Under the pieces are notes generated by a model. That model did no database searches, was not told where the DNA came from, and was given only the letters and a program-made list of their open reading frames with translations. Both the position numbers and the translations under genes were made by a program. Shown one piece after another: positions 42,364 through 49,275 of a stretch of DNA of 64,000 nt; within the stretch, counting starts at the first letter, position 1, and every line of letters begins with the position of its first letter. The stretch lies in the IMG/VR virus record IMGVR_UViG_3300042478_002320, positions 1-64,000 of that record. One strand, given 5' to 3'. Source of the stretch: a virus.

Positions 42364-42573
42364 ATGAAAACTACTAACTTAATAAATATCGATACATTGA
42401 TGAGTAACCATATAATAGATAACTATAGTATGCTATTATATAAAAAATTAAAGGTATCTATGGATATGAGTTTCAAAAATCTCGATAAACTATGGAGACT
42501 CGAAGAGGAAATTGGCGCACAGCTCATAGTTCAGATACGGGATAGAGTTGTTGTAAATTTAAAAATAAAATAA
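42364..42573 (+). CDS. Array mini-protein A13 (69 aa)
   Basis: MKTTNLINIDTLMSNHIIDN, then LDKLWRLEEEIGAQLIVQIR and C-terminus VNLKIK. Starts after AAATTATGAAAA. Diverged member. Confidence 0.5.
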   Translation: MKTTNLINIDTLMSNHIIDNYSMLLYKKLKVSMDMSFKNLDKLWRLEEEIGAQLIVQIRDRVVVNLKIK

Positions 42574-42575
42574 AG

Positions 42576-42806
42576 ATGAATAATGTAAGAGCTATAATAC
42601 GAGATAAGATACCTCAAAAATTTAATTTAGAAACTATAACATCTAAATTTAGCACATCGGTAACTTCTACTGTAGAAGATTTTACAATTATTCCAATATT
42701 TGGAAAATTAACTTTTAGAGTAAGTGTTACAGTAAAGACTGTATTACTCGATACTGTGGGTGGGAAAATAGTTGGGGAGCTGCTCCCAAAATTTTTTAAA
42801 GCATAA
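42576..42806 (+). CDS. Array mini-protein A14 (76 aa)
   Basis: MNNVRAIIRDKIPQKFNLET, then FGKLTFRVSVTVKTVLLDTV. Family start; no W and little QV, so it is among the most diverged. Ends LPKFFKA. Confidence 0.45.
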   Translation: MNNVRAIIRDKIPQKFNLETITSKFSTSVTSTVEDFTIIPIFGKLTFRVSVTVKTVLLDTVGGKIVGELLPKFFKA

Positions 42807-42818
42807 AAAACTAAAACT

Positions 42819-43016
42819 ATGCATAACGTAAAAGAAACTTTTAAGTCTAAAACAAAATTCTTCTACGAAAGGTTAAGTAAAACTCTAAGACATAAAGCAT
42901 CTGTTATTACGAGATTAACTGTAAAAATAAAATTTATTGATCTCATTTCTTCACCTGTATCTAAATTAAGTTCTGATACTGCTTTAAACTTAGAAAAAAC
43001 TAATATAAAAGAATAG
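42819..43016 (+). CDS. Array mini-protein A15 (65 aa)
   Basis: MHNVKETFKSKTKFFYERLS, basic and diverged (ASVITRLTVKIKFIDLISSP). The last gene of the first array segment, 4 nt before the nuclease-like gene. Confidence 0.45.
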   Translation: MHNVKETFKSKTKFFYERLSKTLRHKASVITRLTVKIKFIDLISSPVSKLSSDTALNLEKTNIKE

Positions 43017-43020
43017 TAAT

Positions 43021-43737
43021 ATGAATTCAGATATTATTAAAATACTTCTATCTGAAGAAGAGATTAAGTATATACTATCAAAATCTATGTGTAGTATAAA
43101 TATATCTCAATATAATCCTCTGAGATATAGAAAACCTATAACTCAATTAGATAGTTTATTTAGAGGATACTTAGGAGAATATGCTTTTTTTAAATATATG
43201 CTTGAAAAGGATATTACATTCTCTAAGATTAACTATAAAAAAGATGGAGAAAAGATAGATATGGACTTGTGTTACAAAGGTCTTAATGTCGAAATAAAAA
43301 CATCTATGATTCCTGATATAGATGACTGTATGTATAAAACTATTAATACAAGAGACATAAAACTTATTAGAAGAGAGAATAGCAGTATCGAAGATTTGCA
43401 AGGAGATATTCATATACAGATATTATTTAATACAAAAAGACATGAACATGATGAATGGATTTTGAGTAAAGATTTCAATATATCAAATCATGATGTAAAC
43501 TCTTTGTATAAATTTCTAAACGCTGAAATGTATAGAGATTGCATAAATTTTGTGGGTTGGGTAGATAAGAAAACTTTAGTTCAGCATATAAACAAACTAC
43601 CTGAAGAGGATAGATGTTGGTCATTCAGGAATTCAAAACATTCTATTTTTGAAAACTCAAAAAGATATTTTTGGAATTTTAAAATAAAGGATTCCCATAA
43701 ACCCTCTCTAATCATACCCTATTTAAAAAGTTTGTAA
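43021..43737 (+). CDS. PD-(D/E)XK nuclease-like protein inside the array
   Basis: 238 residues. G-x-L-G-E-Y at E53, then D80/D82 in KIDMDLCYKG, and V-E-I-K-T-S (E91, K93) reproduce the alpha-beta core and catalytic D...ExK of PD-(D/E)XK nucleases. The later region (DIHIQILFNTKRHEHDEWI) is a family-like strand and helix. The closest analogues are restriction-like or uncharacterised phage endonucleases. It sits between the two array segments, so it may be a passenger gene, or part of the system. Confidence 0.6.
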   Translation: MNSDIIKILLSEEEIKYILSKSMCSINISQYNPLRYRKPITQLDSLFRGYLGEYAFFKYMLEKDITFSKINYKKDGEKIDMDLCYKGLNVEIKTSMIPDIDDCMYKTINTRDIKLIRRENSSIEDLQGDIHIQILFNTKRHEHDEWILSKDFNISNHDVNSLYKFLNAEMYRDCINFVGWVDKKTLVQHINKLPEEDRCWSFRNSKHSIFENSKRYFWNFKIKDSHKPSLIIPYLKSL

Positions 43738-43757
43738 ACATTAACATAATTTTAACA
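43738..43757 (+). promoter_or_regulatory. Paired upstream box ACATTAACATAATTTTAACA
   Basis: Lies 8 nt upstream of the -33 TTG of the promoter below, in the same arrangement as at 38390. Confidence 0.5.
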
Positions 43758-43765
43758 AACACCTA

Positions 43766-43796
43766 TTGATTTGCAAGAGAAGTATTATTATCTTTG
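43766..43796 (+). promoter_or_regulatory. Bacteroidota-type promoter (TTG-N20-TATCTTTG)
   Basis: TTG 43766-43768, 20-nt spacer, TATCTTTG 43789-43796. Transcription would begin around 43803, so a TTG start at 43771 cannot be used and the next in-frame ATG (43834) is chosen for the gene. Confidence 0.65.
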
Positions 43797-43833
43797 CGAT
43801 GTTAATTATTCTAAACCACATAATCACATTGCC

Positions 43834-44301
43834 ATGATTAATATCCTATCTTCAGTTTACAATCTTACTAAGACCAATAATGGTATGTTCAAATCTGAGA
43901 AACAAGCTAATTTCTTGATTTCTCAATTTAAAGCATATGATGACTTTGTAGGCTTCTCTCCAAACGGAAAACCTATATTCGTAGAATACGATGATAAGGG
44001 TATTATAAAGATGTACAAAGATTTAGCATCAAACAAAACTGATATTGTATTTGAAAGAGTCGTTGAAGGATCTCTCAACTCTGTTGAGTTGAAGACTCTT
44101 AAATGGTATAAAAGTAAGGTTAAGAAAATTCAAAAGAATTTAGATGAATCTATTGCATTCGCAGAAAAAAAAGGATTATCTAACTATTCTGAATTTGAAT
44201 TGGAGGTATATCACAGAAGTAGAGAAAGTGATAGAACTCGTATAGCCGAGCTTATGGAGTTAATCGATGGTTTAGAAAGTAAAACAAACAAATTATTATG
44301 A
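43834..44301 (+). CDS. Hypothetical protein with charged coiled-coil C-terminus
   Basis: 155 residues from ATG 43834 (MINILSSVYNLTKTNNG). FLISQFKAYDDFVGFSPNGK, then a helical charged end (KWYKSKVKKIQKNLDESIAF). No family recognised. It has its own promoter and its stop overlaps the next start by ATGA. It may be a member of a phage nucleic-acid-associated family, but nothing specific supports it. Confidence 0.55.
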   Translation: MINILSSVYNLTKTNNGMFKSEKQANFLISQFKAYDDFVGFSPNGKPIFVEYDDKGIIKMYKDLASNKTDIVFERVVEGSLNSVELKTLKWYKSKVKKIQKNLDESIAFAEKKGLSNYSEFELEVYHRSRESDRTRIAELMELIDGLESKTNKLL

Positions 44302-44459
44302 TAAAGTATAAGATTGTAGATTGGATGAGTAATCATCTGTTCATTGATAAAGTATTTGACTCCTTTGAGGAGGGGTGGGATTTCCTGTATGAGCAGTTTC
44401 CTGATGAGGATAATTTTGATGACTATTATGTGGTACCTATTGAAAATGACGTATTATGA
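44298..44459 (+). CDS. Small acidic hypothetical protein, 53 aa
   Basis: MIKYKIVDWMSNHLFIDKVF, then DEDNFDDYYVVPIENDVL. Acidic and aromatic. It is coupled by ATGA overlaps to the gene before and to array gene B1 after it, so it belongs to the same polycistronic unit. Confidence 0.55.
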   Translation: MIKYKIVDWMSNHLFIDKVFDSFEEGWDFLYEQFPDEDNFDDYYVVPIENDVL

Positions 44460-44701
44460 AGGAAGTAGTAAATAATATAGTAAGTAGTCAAGTGGGTGAA
44501 GAAGTGTGGGATCAATTATATTACCAAGTAATCTTTCAGGTAGATGTTAAAGTATGGAATACAGTGAAGAGTCAAGTAGATAATCAAATACTTAATTTAG
44601 TAAATCCTCAAATAGGGAGGCAAGTACGCATTCGGTTACAGGATAAACTAATGGAGCAATTAGCGAATCAAGTAGAAAATAATTTAGAACAAAATATGTA
44701 G
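44456..44701 (+). CDS. Array mini-protein B1 (81 aa)
   Basis: MKEVVNNIVSSQVGEEVWDQ-LYYQVIFQVDVKVWNTVKS-QVDNQILN. Strong four-residue phase with V every fourth residue and W after V. C-terminus NLEQNM. First member of the second array segment. Confidence 0.7.
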   Translation: MKEVVNNIVSSQVGEEVWDQLYYQVIFQVDVKVWNTVKSQVDNQILNLVNPQIGRQVRIRLQDKLMEQLANQVENNLEQNM

Positions 44702-44704
44702 TCT

Positions 44705-44911
44705 ATGAATAACATAGGAAGTGACACAGGAAAGATAGTATGCGAACAAGTAGATACCGCAGTAAGATTTAAAATTCGTAATGGCATAGTTAATAGCCCT
44801 GTTTTCTATAAACTATGTGGTCTACTAAGTAGTAAACTGAGTATCGAATTATGGAATCAAACAACAAGTAGAGTAGTGAGTCAATTAAGGATTTCAGTAA
44901 GAAACTTATAA
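44705..44911 (+). CDS. Array mini-protein B2 (68 aa)
   Basis: MNNIGSDTGKIVCEQVDTAV, then IELWNQTTSRVVSQLRISVR-NL. Partly degenerate. Starts 4 nt after the B1 stop. Confidence 0.6.
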   Translation: MNNIGSDTGKIVCEQVDTAVRFKIRNGIVNSPVFYKLCGLLSSKLSIELWNQTTSRVVSQLRISVRNL

Positions 44912-44915
44912 ATTT

Positions 44916-45104
44916 ATGAAGAATATAGATAAGATGGTAGGAGATGTATTATACGATCAAGTTAGAGATGAGCTGAGAGTAAACCAAAATAGTAAAGTAG
45001 ATGTTAGGTTAAGTTTTCATCTGAGTGATAAACTATGGAATGCTACAAGAGGTCAGGTAATTTTGCAATTAAACAATATGCTTAAACGGAACTTAAAATT
45101 ATGA
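44916..45104 (+). CDS. Array mini-protein B3 (62 aa)
   Basis: MKNIDKMVGDVLYDQVRDEL, then SFHLSDKLWNATRGQVILQL and C-terminus RNLKL. ATGA overlap with B4. Confidence 0.6.
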   Translation: MKNIDKMVGDVLYDQVRDELRVNQNSKVDVRLSFHLSDKLWNATRGQVILQLNNMLKRNLKL

Positions 45105-45295
45105 GTAATGTAAATATGCATCAAGTAAAAGATAAAATATGGATTGAAATACATTATACATTACGTAATCAACTACGGAGAGATGTAATGAATGTAGTTA
45201 AAAGTCATACTATATGGATTTATATATTGCATCAAGTACAGGATATAGTATGGGATCAAGTAAGAGATCGTATAGGACAAAACTTTAAATTATAA
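45101..45295 (+). CDS. Array mini-protein B4 (64 aa)
   Basis: MSNVNMHQVKDKIWIEIHYT, then YILHQVQDIVWDQVRDRIGQ-NFKL. QV/W tetrapeptide phase, canonical end. Confidence 0.6.
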   Translation: MSNVNMHQVKDKIWIEIHYTLRNQLRRDVMNVVKSHTIWIYILHQVQDIVWDQVRDRIGQNFKL

Positions 45296-45303
45296 AGAAT
45301 ATT

Positions 45304-45501
45304 ATGGTTGACCTGAGTAAGAAAATAAATGATGCAGTAAATCATATACCTAATAAATCTTATGATATATTATTTTTTAAAATGAAAGAAGAAGTATTAG
45401 TAAATACATGGAATATACTAAGAGTTCAAACAAGAGATCAATTACGAATTAAAATGAGACTTCGGATAACTTTTGAAGTATTTAAAAACATAAAAGTATG
45501 A
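45304..45501 (+). CDS. Array mini-protein B5 (65 aa)
   Basis: MVDLSKKINDAVNHIPNKSY, then LVNTWNILRVQTRDQLRIKM and C-terminus KNIKV. ATGA overlap into B6. Confidence 0.6.
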   Translation: MVDLSKKINDAVNHIPNKSYDILFFKMKEEVLVNTWNILRVQTRDQLRIKMRLRITFEVFKNIKV

Positions 45502-45668
45502 GAAATATAACTGAAAGAATAAATTACAGACTAAAATATTTGGGAGATGGATTTCTTATGGATTTATGGGAATTAATATCCAATAGATCATCAGATGACG
45601 TAAGGTTTAAGGTAAGAACTAAAGTATGTAATGTATACATAGATCAAGTAAAAAAGAATATGAAATGA
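45498..45668 (+). CDS. Array mini-protein B6 (56 aa)
   Basis: MRNITERINYRLKYLGDGFL, then DDVRFKVRTKVCNVYIDQVK-KNMK. Coupled by ATGA at both ends. Confidence 0.6.
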   Translation: MRNITERINYRLKYLGDGFLMDLWELISNRSSDDVRFKVRTKVCNVYIDQVKKNMK

Positions 45669-45802
45669 AAGGAGTTACTATTCATATATGGAGTAGAGTA
45701 TTAGATTTACGTAATAATTTACGAAAACCTATAGAAGATGAATTAAATGATCAGCTAAGTGCTCAGGTAGGAGTTCAACTTAGAAATTCCATAGTAGAAT
45801 GA
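45665..45802 (+). CDS. Array mini-protein B7 (45 aa)
   Basis: MKGVTIHIWSRVLDLRNNLR-KPIEDELNDQLSAQVGVQLR. The shortest member, with repeats DELN DQLS AQVG VQLR. ATGA overlaps at both ends. Confidence 0.6.
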   Translation: MKGVTIHIWSRVLDLRNNLRKPIEDELNDQLSAQVGVQLRNSIVE

Positions 45803-45987
45803 AGAATTTGAATATAAAAATTGATGTTAAAGTTTGGGATCGAGTATATAGTGAAATAGAAAATGAAACAAACTATAAAGTATCAGGTCAAGTATGCAAA
45901 CAAGTAGGTGACCAAATAACTTTTCCAATACTAAATCAAGTACGGTTTCAAGTACGGAATCAAGTATCACAAAACGTAGAATTATGA
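45799..45987 (+). CDS. Array mini-protein B8 (62 aa)
   Basis: MKNLNIKIDVKVWDRVYSEI, then KVSGQVCKQVGDQITFPILN-QVRFQVRNQV and end QNVEL. Very regular repeats. ATGA overlap into B9. Confidence 0.65.
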   Translation: MKNLNIKIDVKVWDRVYSEIENETNYKVSGQVCKQVGDQITFPILNQVRFQVRNQVSQNVEL

Positions 45988-46172
45988 AAAGAGTACAAAG
46001 TATTATGAATACTGAAACTATAAGTAAATTTTGGATTATTATAGAGCTTTCAGTATGTGAACAAGCAAGTAACGAAGTAAAGGTCAGAACGAGTGGTGAA
46101 TTAATTGATCCTATAAATAATGAATTAGGCACTCAATTGTGGAGTCAAATAAAACAAAACGTAAAGTTATGA
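45984..46172 (+). CDS. Array mini-protein B9 (62 aa)
   Basis: MKRVQSIMNTETISKFWIII, then NNELGTQLWSQIKQNVKL. Canonical C-terminus; ATGA at both ends. Confidence 0.65.
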   Translation: MKRVQSIMNTETISKFWIIIELSVCEQASNEVKVRTSGELIDPINNELGTQLWSQIKQNVKL

Positions 46173-46360
46173 AGAGTGTAAGAAATGTAGTAAGTAGTAG
46201 AATAAGAATCAAAGTAAAAGGTAAGATATGGAGTACTATAGGCATTCAAGCAAGGGACTTAGTAGAAGCTAAAATAGGAAGTAGTGTAAGAGGACAAATA
46301 TTTGATTCATTGTATATTGATGTGCAAGAAAACATAGACTATGAATATACTAAAAAATAG
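46169..46360 (+). CDS. Array mini-protein B10 (63 aa)
   Basis: MKSVRNVVSSRIRIKVKGKI-WSTIGIQARDLVEAKIG. The ATG in the ATGA overlap is preferred to an upstream in-frame ATG at 46139, since it gives the family start. Overlaps B11 by 20 nt and ends without the canonical KL. Confidence 0.6.
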   Translation: MKSVRNVVSSRIRIKVKGKIWSTIGIQARDLVEAKIGSSVRGQIFDSLYIDVQENIDYEYTKK

Positions 46361-46529
46361 AGTAAATACTCAAGTATGTATTCAGGTAGGGGATAACTGT
46401 AAGACACAGGCATCTCAAAAATTATGGGATCAAGTAAGTAGTCGAGTATGGGGTTGTGTAAAAAGAGAAGTGTGGGGTTGTGTAAGTAGAGAAGTACGAA
46501 TGCAGGTAAAACAAAACATAAAGTTATGA
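46341..46529 (+). CDS. Array mini-protein B11 (62 aa)
   Basis: MNILKNRVNTQVCIQVGDNC, then KLWDQVSSRVWGCVKREVWG-CVSREVRMQVKQNIKL. Two almost identical VWGCV units show recent duplication. ATGA into B12. Confidence 0.65.
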   Translation: MNILKNRVNTQVCIQVGDNCKTQASQKLWDQVSSRVWGCVKREVWGCVSREVRMQVKQNIKL

Positions 46530-46750
46530 AGAGCGTAAGTGAAGAAGTAAGCACTAAAGTGAATGATCAGATAACTGATGTAGTAAGCATTAAAGTAAGA
46601 AATAATCTATGGGGTCAAGAGGTGATTCATGTAGGTTTTGAAATACGCAATGAAGTATGGCATCAAGTTGGAAATAAAATACACAGTCAAGTACGCATTC
46701 AGGTATGTAATAGAGTAATGGTTCAATTACAACAAAACATAAAGTTATGA
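46526..46750 (+). CDS. Array mini-protein B12 (74 aa)
   Basis: MKSVSEEVSTKVNDQITDVV, then EVWHQVGNKIHSQVRIQVCN-RVMVQLQQNIKL. Regular phase, canonical end, ATGA both sides. Confidence 0.7.
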   Translation: MKSVSEEVSTKVNDQITDVVSIKVRNNLWGQEVIHVGFEIRNEVWHQVGNKIHSQVRIQVCNRVMVQLQQNIKL

Positions 46751-46971
46751 ATAATATAGAAAAAAAAGTATGGGATCAAGTAAGTAATCAAGTAAGGAAT
46801 CAGGTAAGTAATCAAGTAAGTGAGCAAACAACTATTTCAATATGGAATGAAATAAATAATCAAGTAAGTGGTCAAATATGGAATCAAGTAAATAATCAAG
46901 TAAGTGAAAAAGTGATAGATCAACTATGGAATGAATTTTTAAATAGATTTAAACAAAACATAAAGTTATGA
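46747..46971 (+). CDS. Array mini-protein B13 (74 aa), near-perfect repeats
   Basis: MNNIEKKVWDQVSNQVRNQV-SNQVSEQTTISIW, then NNQVSGQIWNQVNNQVSEKV and end QNIKL. At the DNA level it is a 12-bp repeat of the type AATCAAGTAAGT. One of the clearest members of the family. Confidence 0.75.
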   Translation: MNNIEKKVWDQVSNQVRNQVSNQVSEQTTISIWNEINNQVSGQIWNQVNNQVSEKVIDQLWNEFLNRFKQNIKL

Positions 46972-47162
46972 ATAATGTTAGTTATAAGGTTGGACAGAAA
47001 CAAGGACATGAAGTACTCAGTGGAGTAGGTGGAAAAATTTGGGAAGCTGATAAAGTATCAAAATCAGTAGTAGTTAAACTATATGTTCAAATAAATCAAC
47101 AATTAGTAACTGAGATGGGAGAGAAATTTGTGAGGCAACTATTACGAAACCTAAAGTTATGA
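46968..47162 (+). CDS. Array mini-protein B14 (64 aa)
   Basis: MNNVSYKVGQKQGHEVLSGV, then VVKLYVQINQQLVTEMGEKF and end RNLKL. Degenerate repeats; ATGA both sides. Confidence 0.6.
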   Translation: MNNVSYKVGQKQGHEVLSGVGGKIWEADKVSKSVVVKLYVQINQQLVTEMGEKFVRQLLRNLKL

Positions 47163-47326
47163 AGAGTGTAAAAGGTGGGGTAGAAGATAAAATACAAAAA
47201 CAATTACTATACCTAATGCAAGACAGAATAGGAAATCAAGCATGGAGTCAAACGAGGCAGCATCTAAGTATTCAGGTGACGATGCAATTGAGATGGAATC
47301 GAGTAGAACAAAACATAAAGTTATGA
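47159..47326 (+). CDS. Array mini-protein B15 (55 aa)
   Basis: MKSVKGGVEDKIQKQLLYLM, then NQAWSQTRQHLSIQVTMQLR and end VEQNIKL. Starts in ATGAAGAGTGTA, ends CATAAAGTTATGA. Confidence 0.65.
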   Translation: MKSVKGGVEDKIQKQLLYLMQDRIGNQAWSQTRQHLSIQVTMQLRWNRVEQNIKL

Positions 47327-47604
47327 AGAATATACAGAAACAAGTATCATTTCCATGTGATCAAGTATGGGTTAATTTAAGAGTTCGCATTCGAAGTACG
47401 TCAGGGAATGGAATAGAAAGAAAAGTGAGTGATGTAGTAAGTCATCAAGTGGTTAATTTAGTGACTAATAGAATGGTAGATCATGTACGGTATCATGTAC
47501 GGGATCATGTACGGTATCATGTACGGTATCATGTACGGGATTATGTACGGGATCATGTACGGGATTATGTACGGGATCATGTAGCACAAAATACTAATTT
47601 ATGA
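47323..47604 (+). CDS. Array mini-protein B16 (93 aa) with HVR tetrapeptides
   Basis: MKNIQKQVSFPCDQVWVNLR, then from residue about 52 a run of YHVR/DHVR/DYVR units (nine in a row, 47478-47583), encoded by 12-bp units of GATCATGTACGG type. The unit sequence changed from NQVW to DHVR while the four-residue phase was kept. An upstream in-frame ATG (47242) is inside B15, so the coupled start is used. Confidence 0.7.
   Translation: MKNIQKQVSFPCDQVWVNLRVRIRSTSGNGIERKVSDVVSHQVVNLVTNRMVDHVRYHVRDHVRYHVRYHVRDYVRDHVRDYVRDHVAQNTNL
47478..47583 (+). repeat. Perfect 12-bp tandem repeat (GATCATGTACGG units)
   Basis: About nine consecutive units differing only at the first and fourth bases of the codon pair (gat/tat, cat/tat). 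They contain the palindromes CATG and GTAC. Such near-identity implies recent slippage or unequal recombination. Confidence 0.8.
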
Positions 47605-47792
47605 AGAGTGTGAGGAGTCATATATGTAATCAAGTGGCTGATAAACTATGTAGTCAAACAAGTACTCAAGTAAGGTTTCATGTATCTAAAAAATTATGGG
47701 ATCAAACAAGACAGTATTTAAGTACTCAAGTGAGAATGCAAGTACGGGTTTACATACGTATGGAAATACCTATGCAGATAAAAAAAATATAA
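47601..47792 (+). CDS. Array mini-protein B17 (63 aa)
   Basis: MKSVRSHICNQVADKLCSQT-STQVRFHVSKKLWDQTRQY, then STQVRMQVRVYIRMEIPMQI. ATGA overlap with B16; ends KKI, followed 4 nt later by B18. Confidence 0.65.
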   Translation: MKSVRSHICNQVADKLCSQTSTQVRFHVSKKLWDQTRQYLSTQVRMQVRVYIRMEIPMQIKKI

Positions 47793-47796
47793 AGTT

Positions 47797-47973
47797 ATGA
47801 AGAATGTTAGGTACGAAGTATGGAGTAGATTATGGGGTAAAGTGGTAAGTCGCTTATGGAGTGAAAAAAATGGTATGGTGTATAATCAAGTATGGAATCA
47901 AGTTGGAGAGAGTATACATGAACAATTATCAAATCAAATTTCGGAACGAGTATCACAAAACATAAAGTTATGA
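47797..47973 (+). CDS. Array mini-protein B18 (58 aa)
   Basis: MKNVRYEVWSRLWGKVVSRL-WSEKN, then YNQVWNQVGESIHEQLSNQI and end QNIKL. Strong W-V pattern; ATGA into B19. Confidence 0.65.
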   Translation: MKNVRYEVWSRLWGKVVSRLWSEKNGMVYNQVWNQVGESIHEQLSNQISERVSQNIKL

Positions 47974-48188
47974 AGGATATGAGAAGTAAAGTAAGGGAGC
48001 AGATAGGAATTAGAATAGTGGATATAGTAGAAGTTAAAGTGTGGAATCAAGTATGGAGTACTATAGGCAATCAAGTATGGAACCAAGTAGTGAGGCAAGT
48101 ACTGACTCAAGCAAGAAATCAATTGAAACCTCAAGTAATTAACGATGTAAAACAAAATGTAAAATTATCAAAATTAAATTCACTTTAA
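47970..48188 (+). CDS. Array mini-protein B19 (72 aa)
   Basis: MKDMRSKVREQIGIRIVDIV, then EVKVWNQVWSTIGNQVWNQV-VRQVLTQARNQL. The usual KL end is followed by SKLNSL because the stop is lost. A segment coding for QVWNQVVRQV is identical in DNA to one in C3. Last member before the HD gene. Confidence 0.65.
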   Translation: MKDMRSKVREQIGIRIVDIVEVKVWNQVWSTIGNQVWNQVVRQVLTQARNQLKPQVINDVKQNVKLSKLNSL

Positions 48189-48354
48189 TGTATTTTGTAA
48201 AACCATAGTTATGAAAGACCTGTACCCTTGAGAAACTCGTATTAGATATCATAAGTTAGGTATTGAGATAAGCAGGTCATCTCCGATATAAAAGGGTATT
48301 AGAATAAGGAGATATTTTATAATAAAGTAATTAAAAAAATTTTGGGAGCAGAAC
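48189..48354 (+). other. Intergenic gap with possible structured RNA
   Basis: There is no open frame. GACCTG (from 48216) can pair with CAGGTC (from 48273), enclosing CCCTTGAGAAACTCG. The short phrase CCCTTGAGAAA also occurs between tRNA-like genes 2 and 3 (about 37063). No known RNA family recognised. Confidence 0.3.
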
Positions 48355-48385
48355 TTGACATTTCCAACATAACTCAGTATATTTG
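48355..48385 (+). promoter_or_regulatory. Bacteroidota-type promoter (TTGACA-N..-TATATTTG)
   Basis: TTG 48355-48357 and TATATTTG 48378-48385 with 20-nt spacing, 17 nt before ATG 48403. The best promoter match in the window. Confidence 0.7.
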
Positions 48386-48402
48386 CAAAAACAAAAAAAC
48401 AT

Positions 48403-48900
48403 ATGTCAAACATACCCACCTCCCCACAATCCTTAATCAGGTCATTACCTGATTCTCTAAAAGAATTACTGTTTAAGCAATGGAATGCTAAACAGAATCC
48501 AACATGGCATCCTGAAGGAAATACCTTAAAGCATATCATTGTAGTTTTGAAGAGAGCATACCACAAGTATACAGATGATCCTAATATGATTATGGCAGCA
48601 TTGTTCCATGACTTAGGTAAGATGGATACTTATGCTATAAATCCTAAAACAGGACAACCTACTGCATATGGACATGAGCATAAGTCAGCTGATTATGTTA
48701 TTCAGTATCAAGATTGGATTTTAGCTTATGATGGAACTGACATAGAAACTATACACTTTATAGTTAAGAATCATATGTTGGTGAAATATCCTAATGCAAT
48801 AATTGAATCTATGAGACTATCTAAGCGTATACCTATAGAGAATCATAAATCATTTGATAAACTAATATTCTTTTCTACGATTGATAAGGGTGGTATATAA
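48403..48900 (+). CDS. HD-domain phosphohydrolase (CCA-enzyme HD type)
   Basis: 165 residues. H36 in WHPEGNTLKHIIVVL, H69-D70 in AALFHDLGKMDTYAIN, GHEHKSADYV and VKNHMLVKYP lie in the order and spacing of the HD domain that accompanies bacterial CCA-adding nucleotidyltransferases. The stand-alone form may act on RNA 3' ends or on nucleotides. It has its own strong promoter and interrupts the mini-gene array, so it may be an independent passenger. Confidence 0.75.
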   Translation: MSNIPTSPQSLIRSLPDSLKELLFKQWNAKQNPTWHPEGNTLKHIIVVLKRAYHKYTDDPNMIMAALFHDLGKMDTYAINPKTGQPTAYGHEHKSADYVIQYQDWILAYDGTDIETIHFIVKNHMLVKYPNAIIESMRLSKRIPIENHKSFDKLIFFSTIDKGGI

Positions 48901-48925
48901 GTGTTAAAAACTAAAACATAAAGTT

Positions 48926-49078
48926 ATGAAGAATGTAGGCAAACAAGTATGGAAGCAATTAAGTAATCAAGTAAGGAATCAGGTAAGTAATCAAGTATGG
49001 AGTCAAGTGAGGAATCAAGTATGGGATCGAGTATGGGAGCAAGTAGAGAATCAAGTAAAACAAAATATAAAGTTATGA
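48926..49078 (+). CDS. Array mini-protein C1 (50 aa), near-perfect repeats
   Basis: MKNVGKQVWKQLSNQVRNQV-SNQVWSQVRNQVWDRVWEQV, then ENQVKQNIKL. Almost pure tetrapeptide repeat. The DNA run AAGTAATCAAGTAAGGAATC is also in B13. Starts after ACATAAAGTTATGAAGAATG. Confidence 0.75.
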   Translation: MKNVGKQVWKQLSNQVRNQVSNQVWSQVRNQVWDRVWEQVENQVKQNIKL

Positions 49079-49275
49079 AGGATGTAAGTGAAAAAATAAG
49101 TGATAAAATAGGTGGTAAAATAAGTAGTAAAGTATGGAAAGATGTATGGAACCAAGTATCGAAGGAAGTACAGAGTCAAGTAAAAGATAAAGTACGTATT
49201 CTATTAGGGGAGCAAGTAGAGAATCAAGTATGGGATCAAATAAGTACTATAGTAAGTAATAATGTAATGTTATGA
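49075..49275 (+). CDS. Array mini-protein C2 (66 aa)
   Basis: MKDVSEKISDKIGGKISSKV-WKDVWNQVSKEVQSQVKDKV, then EQVENQVWDQISTIV. The coupled ATG (49075) is preferred to an ATG within C1. Opens with DKIG GKIS SKVW units. Confidence 0.7.
   Translation: MKDVSEKISDKIGGKISSKVWKDVWNQVSKEVQSQVKDKVRILLGEQVENQVWDQISTIVSNNVML

Noticed and set aside
43771-43833. TTG start for the 43834 gene
   Set aside because: It lies inside the promoter between the -33 and -7 elements, before the transcription start.
47478-47583. CRISPR array or spacer-like repeats
   Set aside because: The repeats are contiguous 12-bp units inside an open reading frame, with no spacers between them and no cas genes nearby.
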